In this document: positions 1-8,654 of the stretch, piece after piece
How positions within the stretch are numbered: position 1 is the stretch's first letter
Layout of the letters: the number at the start of each line of letters is the position of its first letter
Assembly: GCA_017402845.1 (NCBI GenBank)
Contig: JAFPLH010000028.1
Coordinates: forward strand, 1-38,429
DNA from: Clostridia bacterium
Lineage (GTDB): Bacteria > Bacillota > Clostridia > Oscillospirales > Acutalibacteraceae
DNA length: 38,429 bases
Direction: 5' to 3'
Made by a program: the position numbers and the translations under genes
Notes under the pieces: generated by a model
Seen by the model: the letters and a program-made list of their open reading frames with translations, nothing else
Database searches by the model: none
Told to the model about the DNA's origin: nothing

Positions 1-1
1 A

Positions 2-60
2 GTCTGCCGGTGGCAGACGTTGCCGCAAGGCAACAGCACCGACCGAGCCGGCAGGCGAGA
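2..60 (+). repeat. Dispersed palindromic repeat core, copy 1 (at window edge)
   Basis: This is a GC-rich double hairpin: TCTGCC-GGT-GGCAGA followed at once by GTTGCC-GCAA-GGCAAC, then a conserved GC-rich tail ending in GGCAGGCGAGA. The same core recurs in inverted orientation at 18730-18787. The copies differ only in the loop of the second hairpin (GCAA versus GTA), so the stems are conserved. The left part of this copy lies outside the window. Between it and the mreB stop at 237 I see no gene. Bases 152-163 (GGCAACACCGTA) resemble the ends of the other small elements in the window. Confidence 0.8.
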
Positions 61-236
61 CTCATACTGACGTATGTCAAGATTTTTTGTGCAAGATGAC
101 GGCTGAAGATACGGTGCAGATGGACGGCGTGAGGTTTTTAGTGGTGCCCTTCAGGCAACACCGTACAATTGACCTGAGGTCACCTTAAATCTGTGTCTGC
201 TTTATTTTTTTATTTGAATTTCGGGTGCTTTGCAGA

Positions 237-1253
237 TCAATACGGCGAGCTTAACGGATTAACTGCACCGTTTTCGTCCACTTCGTCCTGCCCAATATAT
301 CTGAGTGCGTAACCGCAGCCGTTAATAACGCAGTCGCCGGGTTTGTCGGCTATGCGAACATTTAGCTTAACGTGTTCTTTTATTACCTGATCGAGACCGT
401 ATATGAGCGAACCGCCGCCGGTGAGAATAATGCCGTCTTTGTAGATGTCGCCAACAAGCTCAGGCGGAGTTTCTTCAAGAACGTCCTGCACCTGCTGAGC
501 AATAGTGACGGCGATCTCGTTAAGCGACTCTACCATTTCTGAGGAAGATAATTCAACCGACTGCGGCAGACCTGTTACAGTGTTTCTGCCTTTGATTATA
601 ATTTTTTTGTCGGTTTCAGGCTTTATTACTGCGCCGATCTCTTTTTTTGTGTTTTCGGCAGTAACCTTTCCGATTATCAGATTATATGTTTTTCTTACGT
701 ACTTGATTATTTCGTCGTCAAAATTATTTCCTGCGATCTTCATTGACCGTGAAGCGGAAATATCGCCCAAAGAAATAACTGCAATTTCGGTAGTACCGCC
801 GCCGATATCAAGAATAAGACGTCCGTGAGGGCTTCTGATATCAAGTCCTGCGCCGATAGCAGCAGCTTTTGAAGCTTCTATCAGACTTACACTTCTTACG
901 CCTATTGAAAGAATTGCATTTACTACCGCACGTTTTTCTACGTCGGTAATTTCTCCCGGAATACAGGCAACAACTCGCGGCTTGATAACTCTGCTTATGT
1001 TGGCTTTACCGAGCTGAATTTTTATCATGTTTTCAACTAAGAAAAAATCTGAAATAACGCCGCCGACAATAGGTTCAATAGAGCTTAATCTCTGAGATGT
1101 ACGCCCGATCATTTTGTAAGCGTCACTGCCTACTGCGATTATGTCGTCATTATCGAGATTTATTGTTACAACGGAGGGTTCGTCCAGAAACTTACCCTTG
1201 TCTGCAACGTAAATTCTTGTATTTGATGTTCCCAAATCTATTGCTATATCCAT
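237..1253 (-). CDS. mreB: Rod shape-determining protein MreB/Mbl family
   Basis: This is a bacterial actin homologue of 338 residues, the usual length for MreB/Mbl. MreB filaments lie under the membrane and guide elongation-mode peptidoglycan synthesis. The N-terminal phosphate-1 motif (AIDLGTSNT), the phosphate-2 motif (LDIGGGTTEIAV, near residue 147) and the adenosine motif (GIILTGGGSLIYGLD, near residue 275) are all present. The start is supported by AGGAG about 11 bases upstream of the ATG. It is the last gene of the recD2-comF-mreB run, 18 bases after comF. No mreC or mreD neighbour is visible. I cannot separate MreB from the paralogue Mbl by sequence alone. Confidence 0.93.
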   Translation of the reverse strand: MDIAIDLGTSNTRIYVADKGKFLDEPSVVTINLDNDDIIAVGSDAYKMIGRTSQRLSSIEPIVGGVISDFFLVENMIKIQLGKANISRVIKPRVVACIPGEITDVEKRAVVNAILSIGVRSVSLIEASKAAAIGAGLDIRSPHGRLILDIGGGTTEIAVISLGDISASRSMKIAGNNFDDEIIKYVRKTYNLIIGKVTAENTKKEIGAVIKPETDKKIIIKGRNTVTGLPQSVELSSSEMVESLNEIAVTIAQQVQDVLEETPPELVGDIYKDGIILTGGGSLIYGLDQVIKEHVKLNVRIADKPGDCVINGCGYALRYIGQDEVDENGAVNPLSSPY

Positions 1254-1271
1254 ATATTATACATCTCCTGA

Positions 1272-1910
1272 TCAACAGTTGTTTTTCTCTGCACGATTAA
1301 CGACAATGCTGTAAACATTCAAAGCGCCGCCTTCCTTTAGTATTAGGCAGCATTCGTGCAAGGTTGCTCCTGTGGTAACAACGTCGTCAAAAACAAGAAT
1401 GTTTTTCTCCTTGACAACGGCTTCGGGAGCAAGCTTAAAAATATTTTTAACATTTTCTTTTCTTTTTTCACTTGTAAGAAGGTGCTGCTTTTTGCAAAGC
1501 TGATACTGTACAAGAAGCTGTTTATATTTTACTCTTTGTATGCGTGAAGCTTCTTTGGCAATACTTATTACCTTTTCAAAGCCGTGTGTTTTTTCTTTTC
1601 CGTATGAGGGTACTGCGGTAAAATAATCGAACTTTATGTCAGCGTAGTATTTGTCTATCAATTCGCATAATATCATAGCGAAATTGTCGTAGTATTCTTT
1701 ATGTCCGTGATACTTATAATCAAGCATAATGTTTCTAAATGTACCGTAATGTTCAAATGCGCTTACACATTCAAATTCACCGCCGATGATCTGTTTATTC
1801 GGAGAATAAGCAGGTGCGTTTTTGCACTCTTTGCACAATGGAAGATCAATGTCTATCATCTTTCCGCAAACGGGACAAAAGTTGCCGGTAAAGAGCTTTA
1901 ACCAGTACAT
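1272..1910 (-). CDS. comF: ComF family protein (phosphoribosyltransferase fold)
   Basis: This 212-residue protein has the ComF layout: an N-terminal zinc-ribbon-like region with CPVC near residue 12 and a second CKEC near residue 27, then a type I phosphoribosyltransferase domain with the PRPP-binding signature NILVFDDVVTTGATL near residue 170. ComF proteins take part in natural transformation and DNA processing in Firmicutes, but many clostridial homologues lie outside competence operons. It starts 6 bases after the recD2 stop, with AGGAG 9 bases before the ATG, so the two are probably co-transcribed. Pairing with the DNA helicase RecD2 fits a DNA-metabolism role. Its substrate is not deducible. 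Confidence 0.88.
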   Translation of the reverse strand: MYWLKLFTGNFCPVCGKMIDIDLPLCKECKNAPAYSPNKQIIGGEFECVSAFEHYGTFRNIMLDYKYHGHKEYYDNFAMILCELIDKYYADIKFDYFTAVPSYGKEKTHGFEKVISIAKEASRIQRVKYKQLLVQYQLCKKQHLLTSEKRKENVKNIFKLAPEAVVKEKNILVFDDVVTTGATLHECCLILKEGGALNVYSIVVNRAEKNNC

Positions 1911-1916
1911 AATATA

Positions 1917-4148
1917 CTACTCCTGAGAACCAAATTCAGATAAAAAGCTTTGGAAGTTTGTGTATCGCTGTTTCTTTTTATAATTCTCGATCATTTTATA
2001 AACTGTTTCGGGTTTGCCTACAAAAATAATCAGCTTTTTGGCACGAGTTACAGCTGTATACAAAAGATTTCTGTAAATAAGCGGCTGCGGCGGCGTATGT
2101 ACGGGTATAACGACAGCCTCAAATTCGTTGCCTTGACTTTTATGCACGGTCATACAGTAGGCGTGTTCAATATCGTTAAGACTTTCGTTAGTATATACCG
2201 CTGTTTTGTCGTCAAACCTGATCTTAACAGATTTCGAGGATTTTTTGATCTCCTGCAAAATACCTATATCGCCGTTAAAAATACCTTCTCCTATAACACC
2301 GTCGTCACGAGTCCATGAGATATTATAATTGTTTTTGCATTGCATTACCTTGTCGCCTTCTCTGAATACCCGTGTTCCGACTATCAATTGTTTTTTATTG
2401 TCAGAGGGCGGATTAATAACCGCCTGTAATGCTCTGTTCATCTCGGTTGTGCCTAAGTCGCCCACACGGGAAAAAGAAATAACCTGTATATCCTTGACCG
2501 GAGAGTACCCGTAAGCTTTGGGCAGACGTTTGGAGTATAGATCTAAAACAGTGTTTTTGATCGAAGCAATATCATAATCAGGCAGGAAGAAGAAATCGTT
2601 ATCACGGTCATTCATAATAGGCATTTCGCCTGAGTTGATGCGGTGAGCATTAGTTATGATAAGACTTTTCATAGACTGACGAAATACTGTATCGAGAGTT
2701 ACTGTCGGCAGTACTCCGGACTCTTTCAGATCTGCAAGAATATTGCCTGCACCAACGCTCGGCAGCTGATCGCTGTCACCTACAAGAATAAGACGGCAGC
2801 CAAGAGGCAGGGCTTTTACAACGCTTTCAAACAGCATGGTGTCTATCATAGAAACTTCATCGAGAACAAGAGCGTCACAGTTAAAAGGATTTCTTTCATT
2901 TCTTCTGAAAATAGGCTTTTCGGTAAAAGACCACTCAACCTCTAAAAGTCTATGTATAGTTTTTGCTTCACAGCCCGTAAGCTCTTCCATTCGCTTTGCG
3001 GCTCTGCCGGTAGGCGCACCTAAGAGAACTTTATTATTGTTGTCTTTTAATATTTTGATTATTGCTTTAAGGGTAGTAGTTTTACCCGTACCGGGACCGC
3101 CTGTAAGTATGAGCGCTCCTTTTGTAAGTGCGTCGGTGATCGCTTCTTTCTGAATAGGAGCGTATGATATATTATTTGTTTTTTCTACGATCTGAATTTG
3201 ACTGTCAATATCACTGATAGGCTGCGGCGGATACTGCAAGAGCAGACCAAGACGATCTGCTGTGTATGATTCCGCATTGTAATAAGACGGCAGAAAGGCA
3301 AATTCTTCGTCATAAGCATAGTTGATATCGGAAAAAATATTCCCCTGTTCGATCATCATATCCAAAGCGTTGCGAGCGTCTTCTTCAGAACATTCGAGAT
3401 ATTCAGTGCAGGTTTTGAGCAGCTTTCTCACAGGCAGACAAGTATGTCCGTTAGCAAGATTATGTGTCAGAATATAAGTCAGTGCTGCGCCTATTCTTGA
3501 ATGTTCGTCATACTCGTATTGATTGCTTTGCACGAGATTGTCAACCGCTTCAAAATCAATGTTCAGTTCTTCCGAACAGAGAATAAAGGGATTTTCCGTA
3601 ATAGTTTTCTTTGCGTCATTTCCGAGTGCTTTCCAGATAGTCACACACTCGTCCGAGGAGATATTGTATTTTCTCAAAAACATAAACAGTCTGTTAAACT
3701 CAAAGGTTTTTGATACTTGTTCGTGTATCGACTTTGCTTTTTCCTCTGTAATACCTTTAACCTGAGTAAGCTTTTCGGGTTCGTTTTCAATTACTTCCAT
3801 GGTATTTTCCCCGAACTTTTCAACGATCCTGAGAGTCACTGATTTTCCCAAGCCTTTAATCACACCGCTTGAAAGAAATCTGTATGCGGTATCGGCGTTA
3901 TTCGGTTCGGATTGTTCATACTCGGTAACATTTATCTGCTCGCCGTATGTGGGATCTTTCTTTACAGTTCCTTTGACTTTTATATACTCGCCTTCGTGAA
4001 CAGTCGGCATTTTTCCTACGGCGCAAACAATATCGCTGCCTTGGTCAATATCTATGACAGTGTAACCGTTTGTCACGTTTCTATATCTTACGCTGTCAAT
4101 AATGCCTTCTAATTCAATAGCTGCTCCTTCGGTTAAATTAGTATCCAT
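1917..4148 (-). CDS. recD2: RecD2-type ATP-dependent 5'-3' DNA helicase
   Basis: This superfamily 1B helicase of about 743 residues is of the RecD2 (RecD-like, RecBC-independent) type. It has an N-terminal OB-like region, a helix-hairpin-helix region (SSGVIKGLGKSVTLRIVEKFG and later ITEEKAKSI), Walker A (GGPGTGKTTTL), Walker B (DEVSMIDT), motif III (VGDSDQLPSVGAG) and a C-terminal UvrD-like segment with MTVHKSQGNEFE and YTAVTRAKK. RecD2 acts in replication-linked repair. I chose the second ATG (4148) because the first (4184) has no ribosome binding site and overlaps the likely -10 box. The chosen start has AAAAGGGG upstream, though with wide spacing. It is first in the recD2-comF-mreB run. 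Confidence 0.92.
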   Translation of the reverse strand: MDTNLTEGAAIELEGIIDSVRYRNVTNGYTVIDIDQGSDIVCAVGKMPTVHEGEYIKVKGTVKKDPTYGEQINVTEYEQSEPNNADTAYRFLSSGVIKGLGKSVTLRIVEKFGENTMEVIENEPEKLTQVKGITEEKAKSIHEQVSKTFEFNRLFMFLRKYNISSDECVTIWKALGNDAKKTITENPFILCSEELNIDFEAVDNLVQSNQYEYDEHSRIGAALTYILTHNLANGHTCLPVRKLLKTCTEYLECSEEDARNALDMMIEQGNIFSDINYAYDEEFAFLPSYYNAESYTADRLGLLLQYPPQPISDIDSQIQIVEKTNNISYAPIQKEAITDALTKGALILTGGPGTGKTTTLKAIIKILKDNNNKVLLGAPTGRAAKRMEELTGCEAKTIHRLLEVEWSFTEKPIFRRNERNPFNCDALVLDEVSMIDTMLFESVVKALPLGCRLILVGDSDQLPSVGAGNILADLKESGVLPTVTLDTVFRQSMKSLIITNAHRINSGEMPIMNDRDNDFFFLPDYDIASIKNTVLDLYSKRLPKAYGYSPVKDIQVISFSRVGDLGTTEMNRALQAVINPPSDNKKQLIVGTRVFREGDKVMQCKNNYNISWTRDDGVIGEGIFNGDIGILQEIKKSSKSVKIRFDDKTAVYTNESLNDIEHAYCMTVHKSQGNEFEAVVIPVHTPPQPLIYRNLLYTAVTRAKKLIIFVGKPETVYKMIENYKKKQRYTNFQSFLSEFGSQE

Positions 4149-4184
4149 TTTAAATGCAATACCCCTTTTTAGTTGATAATACAT

Positions 4185-4213
4185 ATTATAATCAATTTTT
4201 GCAAAAAAGTAAA
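4185..4213 (-). promoter_or_regulatory. Putative SigA promoter of recD2-comF-mreB
   Basis: On the minus strand TTTACT (4208-4213) and a perfect TATAAT (4185-4190) are separated by 17 bases. Transcription would start near 4178, giving a leader of about 30 bases before the recD2 ATG. The -35 box matches TTGACA weakly. Confidence 0.5.
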
Positions 4214-4280
4214 TATGTTATAATAGTGTTCACATCTTTTTTAAAAATCGAATAATTCTGATAAGATCTGACTTTAATAA

Positions 4281-4296
4281 GTACTCTCAGAGGTAC
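4281..4296. promoter_or_regulatory. Short imperfect palindrome between divergent promoters
   Basis: The 16-base near-palindrome GTACTCTCAGAGGTAC has arms GTAC flanking CTC/GAG-like halves. It lies between the recD2 promoter and the promoter of the MORN gene, in the 306-base gap 4149-4454. An operator is possible, but nothing else supports it. The rest of the gap is AT-rich and holds only the promoters and leader hairpin listed here. Confidence 0.25.
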
Positions 4297-4353
4297 CCGA
4301 TATTTATAAAATATTAAAAAAATGTTAAATTCGACAATTTTTATACAAACACC

Positions 4354-4382
4354 TTGAATTAAATATGTGAGTAACCTATAAT
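4354..4382 (+). promoter_or_regulatory. SigA promoter of the MORN-mscS unit
   Basis: TTGAAT (4354-4359) and a perfect TATAAT (4377-4382) are 17 bases apart. Transcription should start near 4389, leaving a leader of about 65 bases before the start codon at 4455. Confidence 0.75.
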
Positions 4383-4386
4383 TAAG

Positions 4387-4436
4387 AAAGCACATAAAGC
4401 TGTTGGCGAACAATGCCCTGAAAAATGTGCTTTTTG
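4387..4436 (+). promoter_or_regulatory. Terminator-like hairpin in the leader of the MORN gene
   Basis: Arms AAAGCACAT (4387-4395) and ATGTGCTTT (4425-4433) pair perfectly over 9 bases, and the T run reaches 4435. The 29-base loop contains a smaller GGC/GCC hairpin. It covers nearly the whole leader between the predicted transcription start and the ribosome binding site (GGGGAGGT, 4441-4448). The shape suggests attenuation or mRNA protection. It does not match any riboswitch class I recognise. Confidence 0.5.
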
Positions 4437-4454
4437 ATGTGGGGAGGTACAATA

Positions 4455-7400
4455 ATGGCAGGAGATCTAACACTGTTTAAGAAAAATTCGATCAACTATT
4501 ACGGAGTTTTTTGCAGTAAATTTGATAAAATTAACCCATACAACGATATGCTTACTAAGGTCAGAAAACAATACTACGAATCGGGACTAAAACCGCAAAA
4601 GAATAAATTCAACGCCAGAGATACAAACGGCGGCGTTTACAGATATAATTATAATCTCAATGAAGACAGCGTGCTTAAATGGCGTGTATATAATGAATCT
4701 CATTTTATTGAGAAGGTAATTTCAAAAAATGATGAAGATTACCGTGTAGAAATTCGTGACAGAACAGGTAAAATTCTTCAGAAATGTATATATTTCGGAA
4801 CTTTTCACAACTGGGAAAAGACAAAATATTATGATGAAAAGAATAAGGATAACCCTGCGCTTGAACTCGTTCTGCACGAAAAAAGCGGAATTATGGTCAT
4901 CTTGAAATATACCCCCGAAATAGATCTGTTAAAACCTGAAATTCTCTATCCCTGTACTGTGGTCAGCGATCCTATGATAAGACAAAAGATCACAGATAAA
5001 CTCGGCACACCTGATGTTTACGCTTTGTGTACCGACGGACTTGTATATTTTGCAGATCATAAAACATCAGTACTCTGGAATAAATATGCAAACGAGTTTA
5101 AAAACTCGGCAATATCTGCGCAGCAGACCGCAAATGAAGCTGCACCGCAGATAGAGAAAACAGCACAAGAGCCGGTCAAACCCGATACAGCGGTAAATAA
5201 TACCGTTGCTCCTAAGATGAAAATTGATCTGACACAAACACAGGATATAATTATTCCCAATGTCGTAAAGCCCGACAGCGTGGTAATACATACAGGTATC
5301 ATAGAGAACAGCTCAAAGTCAGAAGCTGCAGGAAAACCGTTTAGTATTGACCGAGAAGCTATTGCCGCAAAAACTCAGCAGGAAAATGATACTCCGACAG
5401 AGGCAAAGGTTCATTCCGATTCCTTAAAGAGTTATGAGGAAATAAAGAGCGAGCCTGTATATGACGAAGAAATAACACAGAGTACAAATACACAGGTGAC
5501 TGTAAGTGAAAAGGCACCCGATATTTTTGATGCTCCGTTACAGGATATGAGCGAGCTTGAAAAAGATTTGAAATCTGAAAATAACGGTATTGACCTTTCC
5601 GGACTTGACGATTTTGAAACACTTGAAAATCTTGATGAGCTTGATAATATGAAGAATAGTATTGAAAATCATTCTGATGATGTACAGCACGATACACAAA
5701 GCCGAGATAACGACAGTGAAAACGAGCTTGAGATCACTCTTGATAAGACATATAATTATAAGAGAGTGCGTCCGTCATACGGAAAGAAAGATATGTTTGC
5801 AGATTATTCAGAGTCAGGCAGTACGATAAAGGGCTTTGATAAGCAGAAATTCAGAGAGCCTGTTCCGCTTATTAAAGAGAATGAACTGCCTGTTAAGAAT
5901 ACGGCTTCATTTGTTTCGATCGATGAGAAAACCGCAAAGAAGCCGACAGAGATCACGCCTGCTGCACCGAACAATTCGTTCAGAGCTGCAAGACCTGATA
6001 AAATAATTCGTCATACTGATGATGTGTATTATTATTACGGCAAACTTGACGCCGAGGGCAAACGTGCAGGTTACGGAAGAACGGTTATGAGCAGCGGTCA
6101 TACTGCTTATGACGGAGAGTATTCTGATGATAAGCGCAGCGGCTTTGGTGTGTATTATTACAGAAACGGAAAAATATGCTATGCAGGCAACTGGGATAAA
6201 AACCATAAAAGCGGCGCTGGAGTATCTTTTGTTCCGAAAGATCAGAGTATGATAATCGGAAAATGGGAAAATAACAAAACATCAGGTCCTATCGCAGCCG
6301 CAGACCGCAGCGGAAATATTACAATTGCAGGCAGTTACTCCGACGGCAAATGCGAAGGTATCGGAATGAAGTTTCTGAAAAATAAAGAAACATTCTTGGT
6401 TTCTTCATGGGATAATAATACATTGTCATCAAAGGGTACTGTCTTTAATAAAGACGGCGAGCTGTTATACCACGGTGAGCTTAAAGACGAGCGCTTTGAC
6501 GGTCAGGGAATATCATACAAAAACGGAATGGTAGTATATTCGGGACAGTGGAAAAACAATGTATACAACGGCAAGGGCGTGCTTCATCTTGCCAGCGGAA
6601 GAACTGTTTCGGGCGACTTCAAAGCAGGCAGTATAAACGGAAACGCCGTGTTTACCGATAAGAACGGTCAGATAATCTACGAGGGCGAATGGCGAGACAA
6701 CAGATATCACGGCGAAGGCCGCCGATTCTGCGAGGAAAGCGGCTTGTGGTGCGAAGGAACATTTTGCGATGGTCTGCCCAGCGGAGTATTATACGGTTAT
6801 GATAATGAAGGCGAACCCGTATATAAAGGCGAATGGAAGGATTTCCGTTTTCACGGCAGAGGTATTCTTTTCAATAACGGCGATATGGAATATGAAGGCA
6901 GTTTTGAAAAGGGTATCAAAGAAGGCTTTGGCACAGAGTATAAAAACAATAAGAGAGTATACGGGGGAAGATTCTCAAAAAATAAACGCAACGGTTTTGG
7001 AATAAGCTATACCCCCGACGGTGCTGCTGAATACTGCGGCGCATGGTCAGACGGCTTGTATGACGGAATAGGCATACTTTACGAGGCAGGAGAGCCTAAA
7101 TACTTCGGTGAGTTTCAGTCGGGTAAAATGCACGGCAGAATAAACGAGGTTTCAGGCGGTATCATCATTAAAGAGTGCGTATGCAAAAACGGTGAGATAA
7201 CCTATATGCGTGAGTATTCAAACGACGGTCTTAATCTTATATATGAAGGTCACGTAAAAAAGGGCTTGTATGACGGCATGGGCTGCAAATTTACCGAATA
7301 CGGTGAAAAGCGCTTCGAGGGTATTTTCAGAAACGGCGAAATGTTCAAAAATATGAAGGTCCGCTTGAAAGAGCTGGATAAGCTGCCGAGTGCCGACTAT

Positions 7401-7712
7401 ATGAAAAAGACCTGCTATAACGAATTTGTTGACGGCAACAGCTACGTTATTGAACAGGAATACTGCGGAGGTTCGTATTCCGGTATGCTCATTGACGGAA
7501 AACCTGAGGGCAAAGGTACGATCTTGTATTTCGATCATGGATATACGGGAGCATTTTCACACGGCAAGCCTTGTGGTGTAGGTGTGATCTACGAATGGAA
7601 CGGTGACGAGATCACAGGAACATTTGTTGATTCTCCGTCATATAATACCGGAACAATCAAATTTTCAAATGATGTTGTATACTATCTTGTAACAGACGGT
7701 GGAGAGAACTAA
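4455..7712 (+). CDS. Large MORN-repeat protein, function unknown
   Basis: This protein of about 1085 residues has three parts. Residues 1 to about 215 form a folded-looking, aromatic-rich region that I do not recognise. Residues about 215-525 are acidic, Ser/Thr/Glu-rich and probably disordered. From about 530 to the end there are roughly 20 MORN-type repeats of about 22 residues (YEGEW-, YSGQW-, YKGEW-like cores followed by DGxGxxY-like turns). MORN arrays fold as extended beta sheets that bind proteins or lipids. There is no signal peptide or membrane segment, so it should be cytoplasmic. I chose ATG 4455 over an in-frame upstream ATG at 4425 because GGGGAGGT sits 6 bases before 4455 and the upstream ATG lies in the leader hairpin. 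The mscS-like gene begins directly after its stop codon. Confidence 0.85.
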   Translation: MAGDLTLFKKNSINYYGVFCSKFDKINPYNDMLTKVRKQYYESGLKPQKNKFNARDTNGGVYRYNYNLNEDSVLKWRVYNESHFIEKVISKNDEDYRVEIRDRTGKILQKCIYFGTFHNWEKTKYYDEKNKDNPALELVLHEKSGIMVILKYTPEIDLLKPEILYPCTVVSDPMIRQKITDKLGTPDVYALCTDGLVYFADHKTSVLWNKYANEFKNSAISAQQTANEAAPQIEKTAQEPVKPDTAVNNTVAPKMKIDLTQTQDIIIPNVVKPDSVVIHTGIIENSSKSEAAGKPFSIDREAIAAKTQQENDTPTEAKVHSDSLKSYEEIKSEPVYDEEITQSTNTQVTVSEKAPDIFDAPLQDMSELEKDLKSENNGIDLSGLDDFETLENLDELDNMKNSIENHSDDVQHDTQSRDNDSENELEITLDKTYNYKRVRPSYGKKDMFADYSESGSTIKGFDKQKFREPVPLIKENELPVKNTASFVSIDEKTAKKPTEITPAAPNNSFRAARPDKIIRHTDDVYYYYGKLDAEGKRAGYGRTVMSSGHTAYDGEYSDDKRSGFGVYYYRNGKICYAGNWDKNHKSGAGVSFVPKDQSMIIGKWENNKTSGPIAAADRSGNITIAGSYSDGKCEGIGMKFLKNKETFLVSSWDNNTLSSKGTVFNKDGELLYHGELKDERFDGQGISYKNGMVVYSGQWKNNVYNGKGVLHLASGRTVSGDFKAGSINGNAVFTDKNGQIIYEGEWRDNRYHGEGRRFCEESGLWCEGTFCDGLPSGVLYGYDNEGEPVYKGEWKDFRFHGRGILFNNGDMEYEGSFEKGIKEGFGTEYKNNKRVYGGRFSKNKRNGFGISYTPDGAAEYCGAWSDGLYDGIGILYEAGEPKYFGEFQSGKMHGRINEVSGGIIIKECVCKNGEITYMREYSNDGLNLIYEGHVKKGLYDGMGCKFTEYGEKRFEGIFRNGEMFKNMKVRLKELDKLPSADYMKKTCYNEFVDGNSYVIEQEYCGGSYSGMLIDGKPEGKGTILYFDHGYTGAFSHGKPCGVGVIYEWNGDEITGTFVDSPSYNTGTIKFSNDVVYYLVTDGGEN

Positions 7713-8537
7713 ATGAATACTACATTAGAAAAGTTTTTTGATATGGCGATCAATTGGCTGAGCGATTTTCTGCCGCATCTGCTGGGGGCAATAATAATTC
7801 TTATCGTCGGTATGTGGCTTTCGGGGATAATAGCAAGGCTTACTTCAAAAACTCTTAAACGTGCCAAGGTAGGAGAAACTGTAATAAGCTTTGCTCATTC
7901 CTTTGTAAAAATAGGGATAAGAGTGCTTGTGATAATAGCCGTTATAGGTACGTTGGGATTTAATATTGCCTCGCTTATTACAGCATTGGGCGCTGCAACT
8001 GTTGCGATAGGTCTTGCATTGCAGGACGGACTCAAAAATATTGCAAGCGGTATCACTATACTTATTAACAAGCCGTTTCAGGTCGGAGATTATCTGTCGA
8101 TAAACAATCTTGAAGGTACTGTATCACGCATTGATATACAAAGCACCCGAATGCTTACCCTCGATAATAAAGAAGTGATAATTCCCAATTCGAGTATGTC
8201 AACAGGAAATATAATCAATTATTCTTCTCAGGATAAAAGAGGAGTTTTCCTTACATACCATGTTGCATACAGTTCAGATATAGATAATGTAAAAAAAGTG
8301 ACAAAAAGCGTTATTGATAATAATGAAATGATCTTGAAAACGCCTGAACCTGTTATTGCCGTTGGAAATCACGGCGAAAGCAGTATGGAAATAATAGTCA
8401 AGGTATGGTGCAAAACTGCTGATTACTGGTCGGTGTATTATTATATGCAGGAGAATGTCAAAAAGGCTTACGATAAACACAAAATCGAAATACCCTTTAT
8501 GCAGGTTGATATACATAGTTCAAAAGAAAAAAAGTGA
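7713..8537 (+). CDS. mscS: Small-conductance mechanosensitive channel, MscS family
   Basis: This 274-residue membrane protein has the core MscS layout: three membrane segments (about residues 18-40, 60-80 and 85-110), the pore-lining TM3 with Gly/Ala packing (ITALGAATVAIGLALQDGLKN), then the cytoplasmic beta domain (FQVGDYLSIN, EVIIPNSSM) and the C-terminal alpha-beta vestibule. MscS channels open under membrane tension and release solutes during hypo-osmotic shock. The length is close to E. coli MscS. The ATG follows the MORN stop codon with no gap, and GGTGGAGAG lies just upstream in the MORN gene, so the two are translationally coupled. Confidence 0.92.
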   Translation: MNTTLEKFFDMAINWLSDFLPHLLGAIIILIVGMWLSGIIARLTSKTLKRAKVGETVISFAHSFVKIGIRVLVIIAVIGTLGFNIASLITALGAATVAIGLALQDGLKNIASGITILINKPFQVGDYLSINNLEGTVSRIDIQSTRMLTLDNKEVIIPNSSMSTGNIINYSSQDKRGVFLTYHVAYSSDIDNVKKVTKSVIDNNEMILKTPEPVIAVGNHGESSMEIIVKVWCKTADYWSVYYYMQENVKKAYDKHKIEIPFMQVDIHSSKEKK

Positions 8538-8543
8538 ATACTT

Positions 8544-8592
8544 AAAAAGGTGCTGTCGCAAAATGTTTCTTTTGCGGCAGCACCTTTTTTTA
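8544..8592 (+). terminator. Rho-independent terminator after mscS
   Basis: A strong hairpin (AAAAAGGTGCTGTCGCAAAA paired with TTTTGCGGCAGCACCTTTTT, one G-T wobble) ends in a T run 7 bases after the mscS stop codon. It closes the MORN-mscS unit. Confidence 0.9.
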
Positions 8593-8654
8593 AAAAAAGT
8601 ATATGTAAATAAACTGATCGCCAAATTTTCAGGACTTGGTTTGAGCAGCGTTTT

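Noticed and set aside
4387-4440. Known riboswitch (c-di-GMP, preQ1, fluoride, guanidine) before the MORN gene
   Set aside because: The leader is too short and lacks the conserved cores of these classes; only a simple hairpin is visible.
4192-4473. 93-codon minus-strand ORF upstream of recD2
   Set aside because: It covers both promoters and the leader hairpin of the MORN gene and has no ribosome binding site or family signature.
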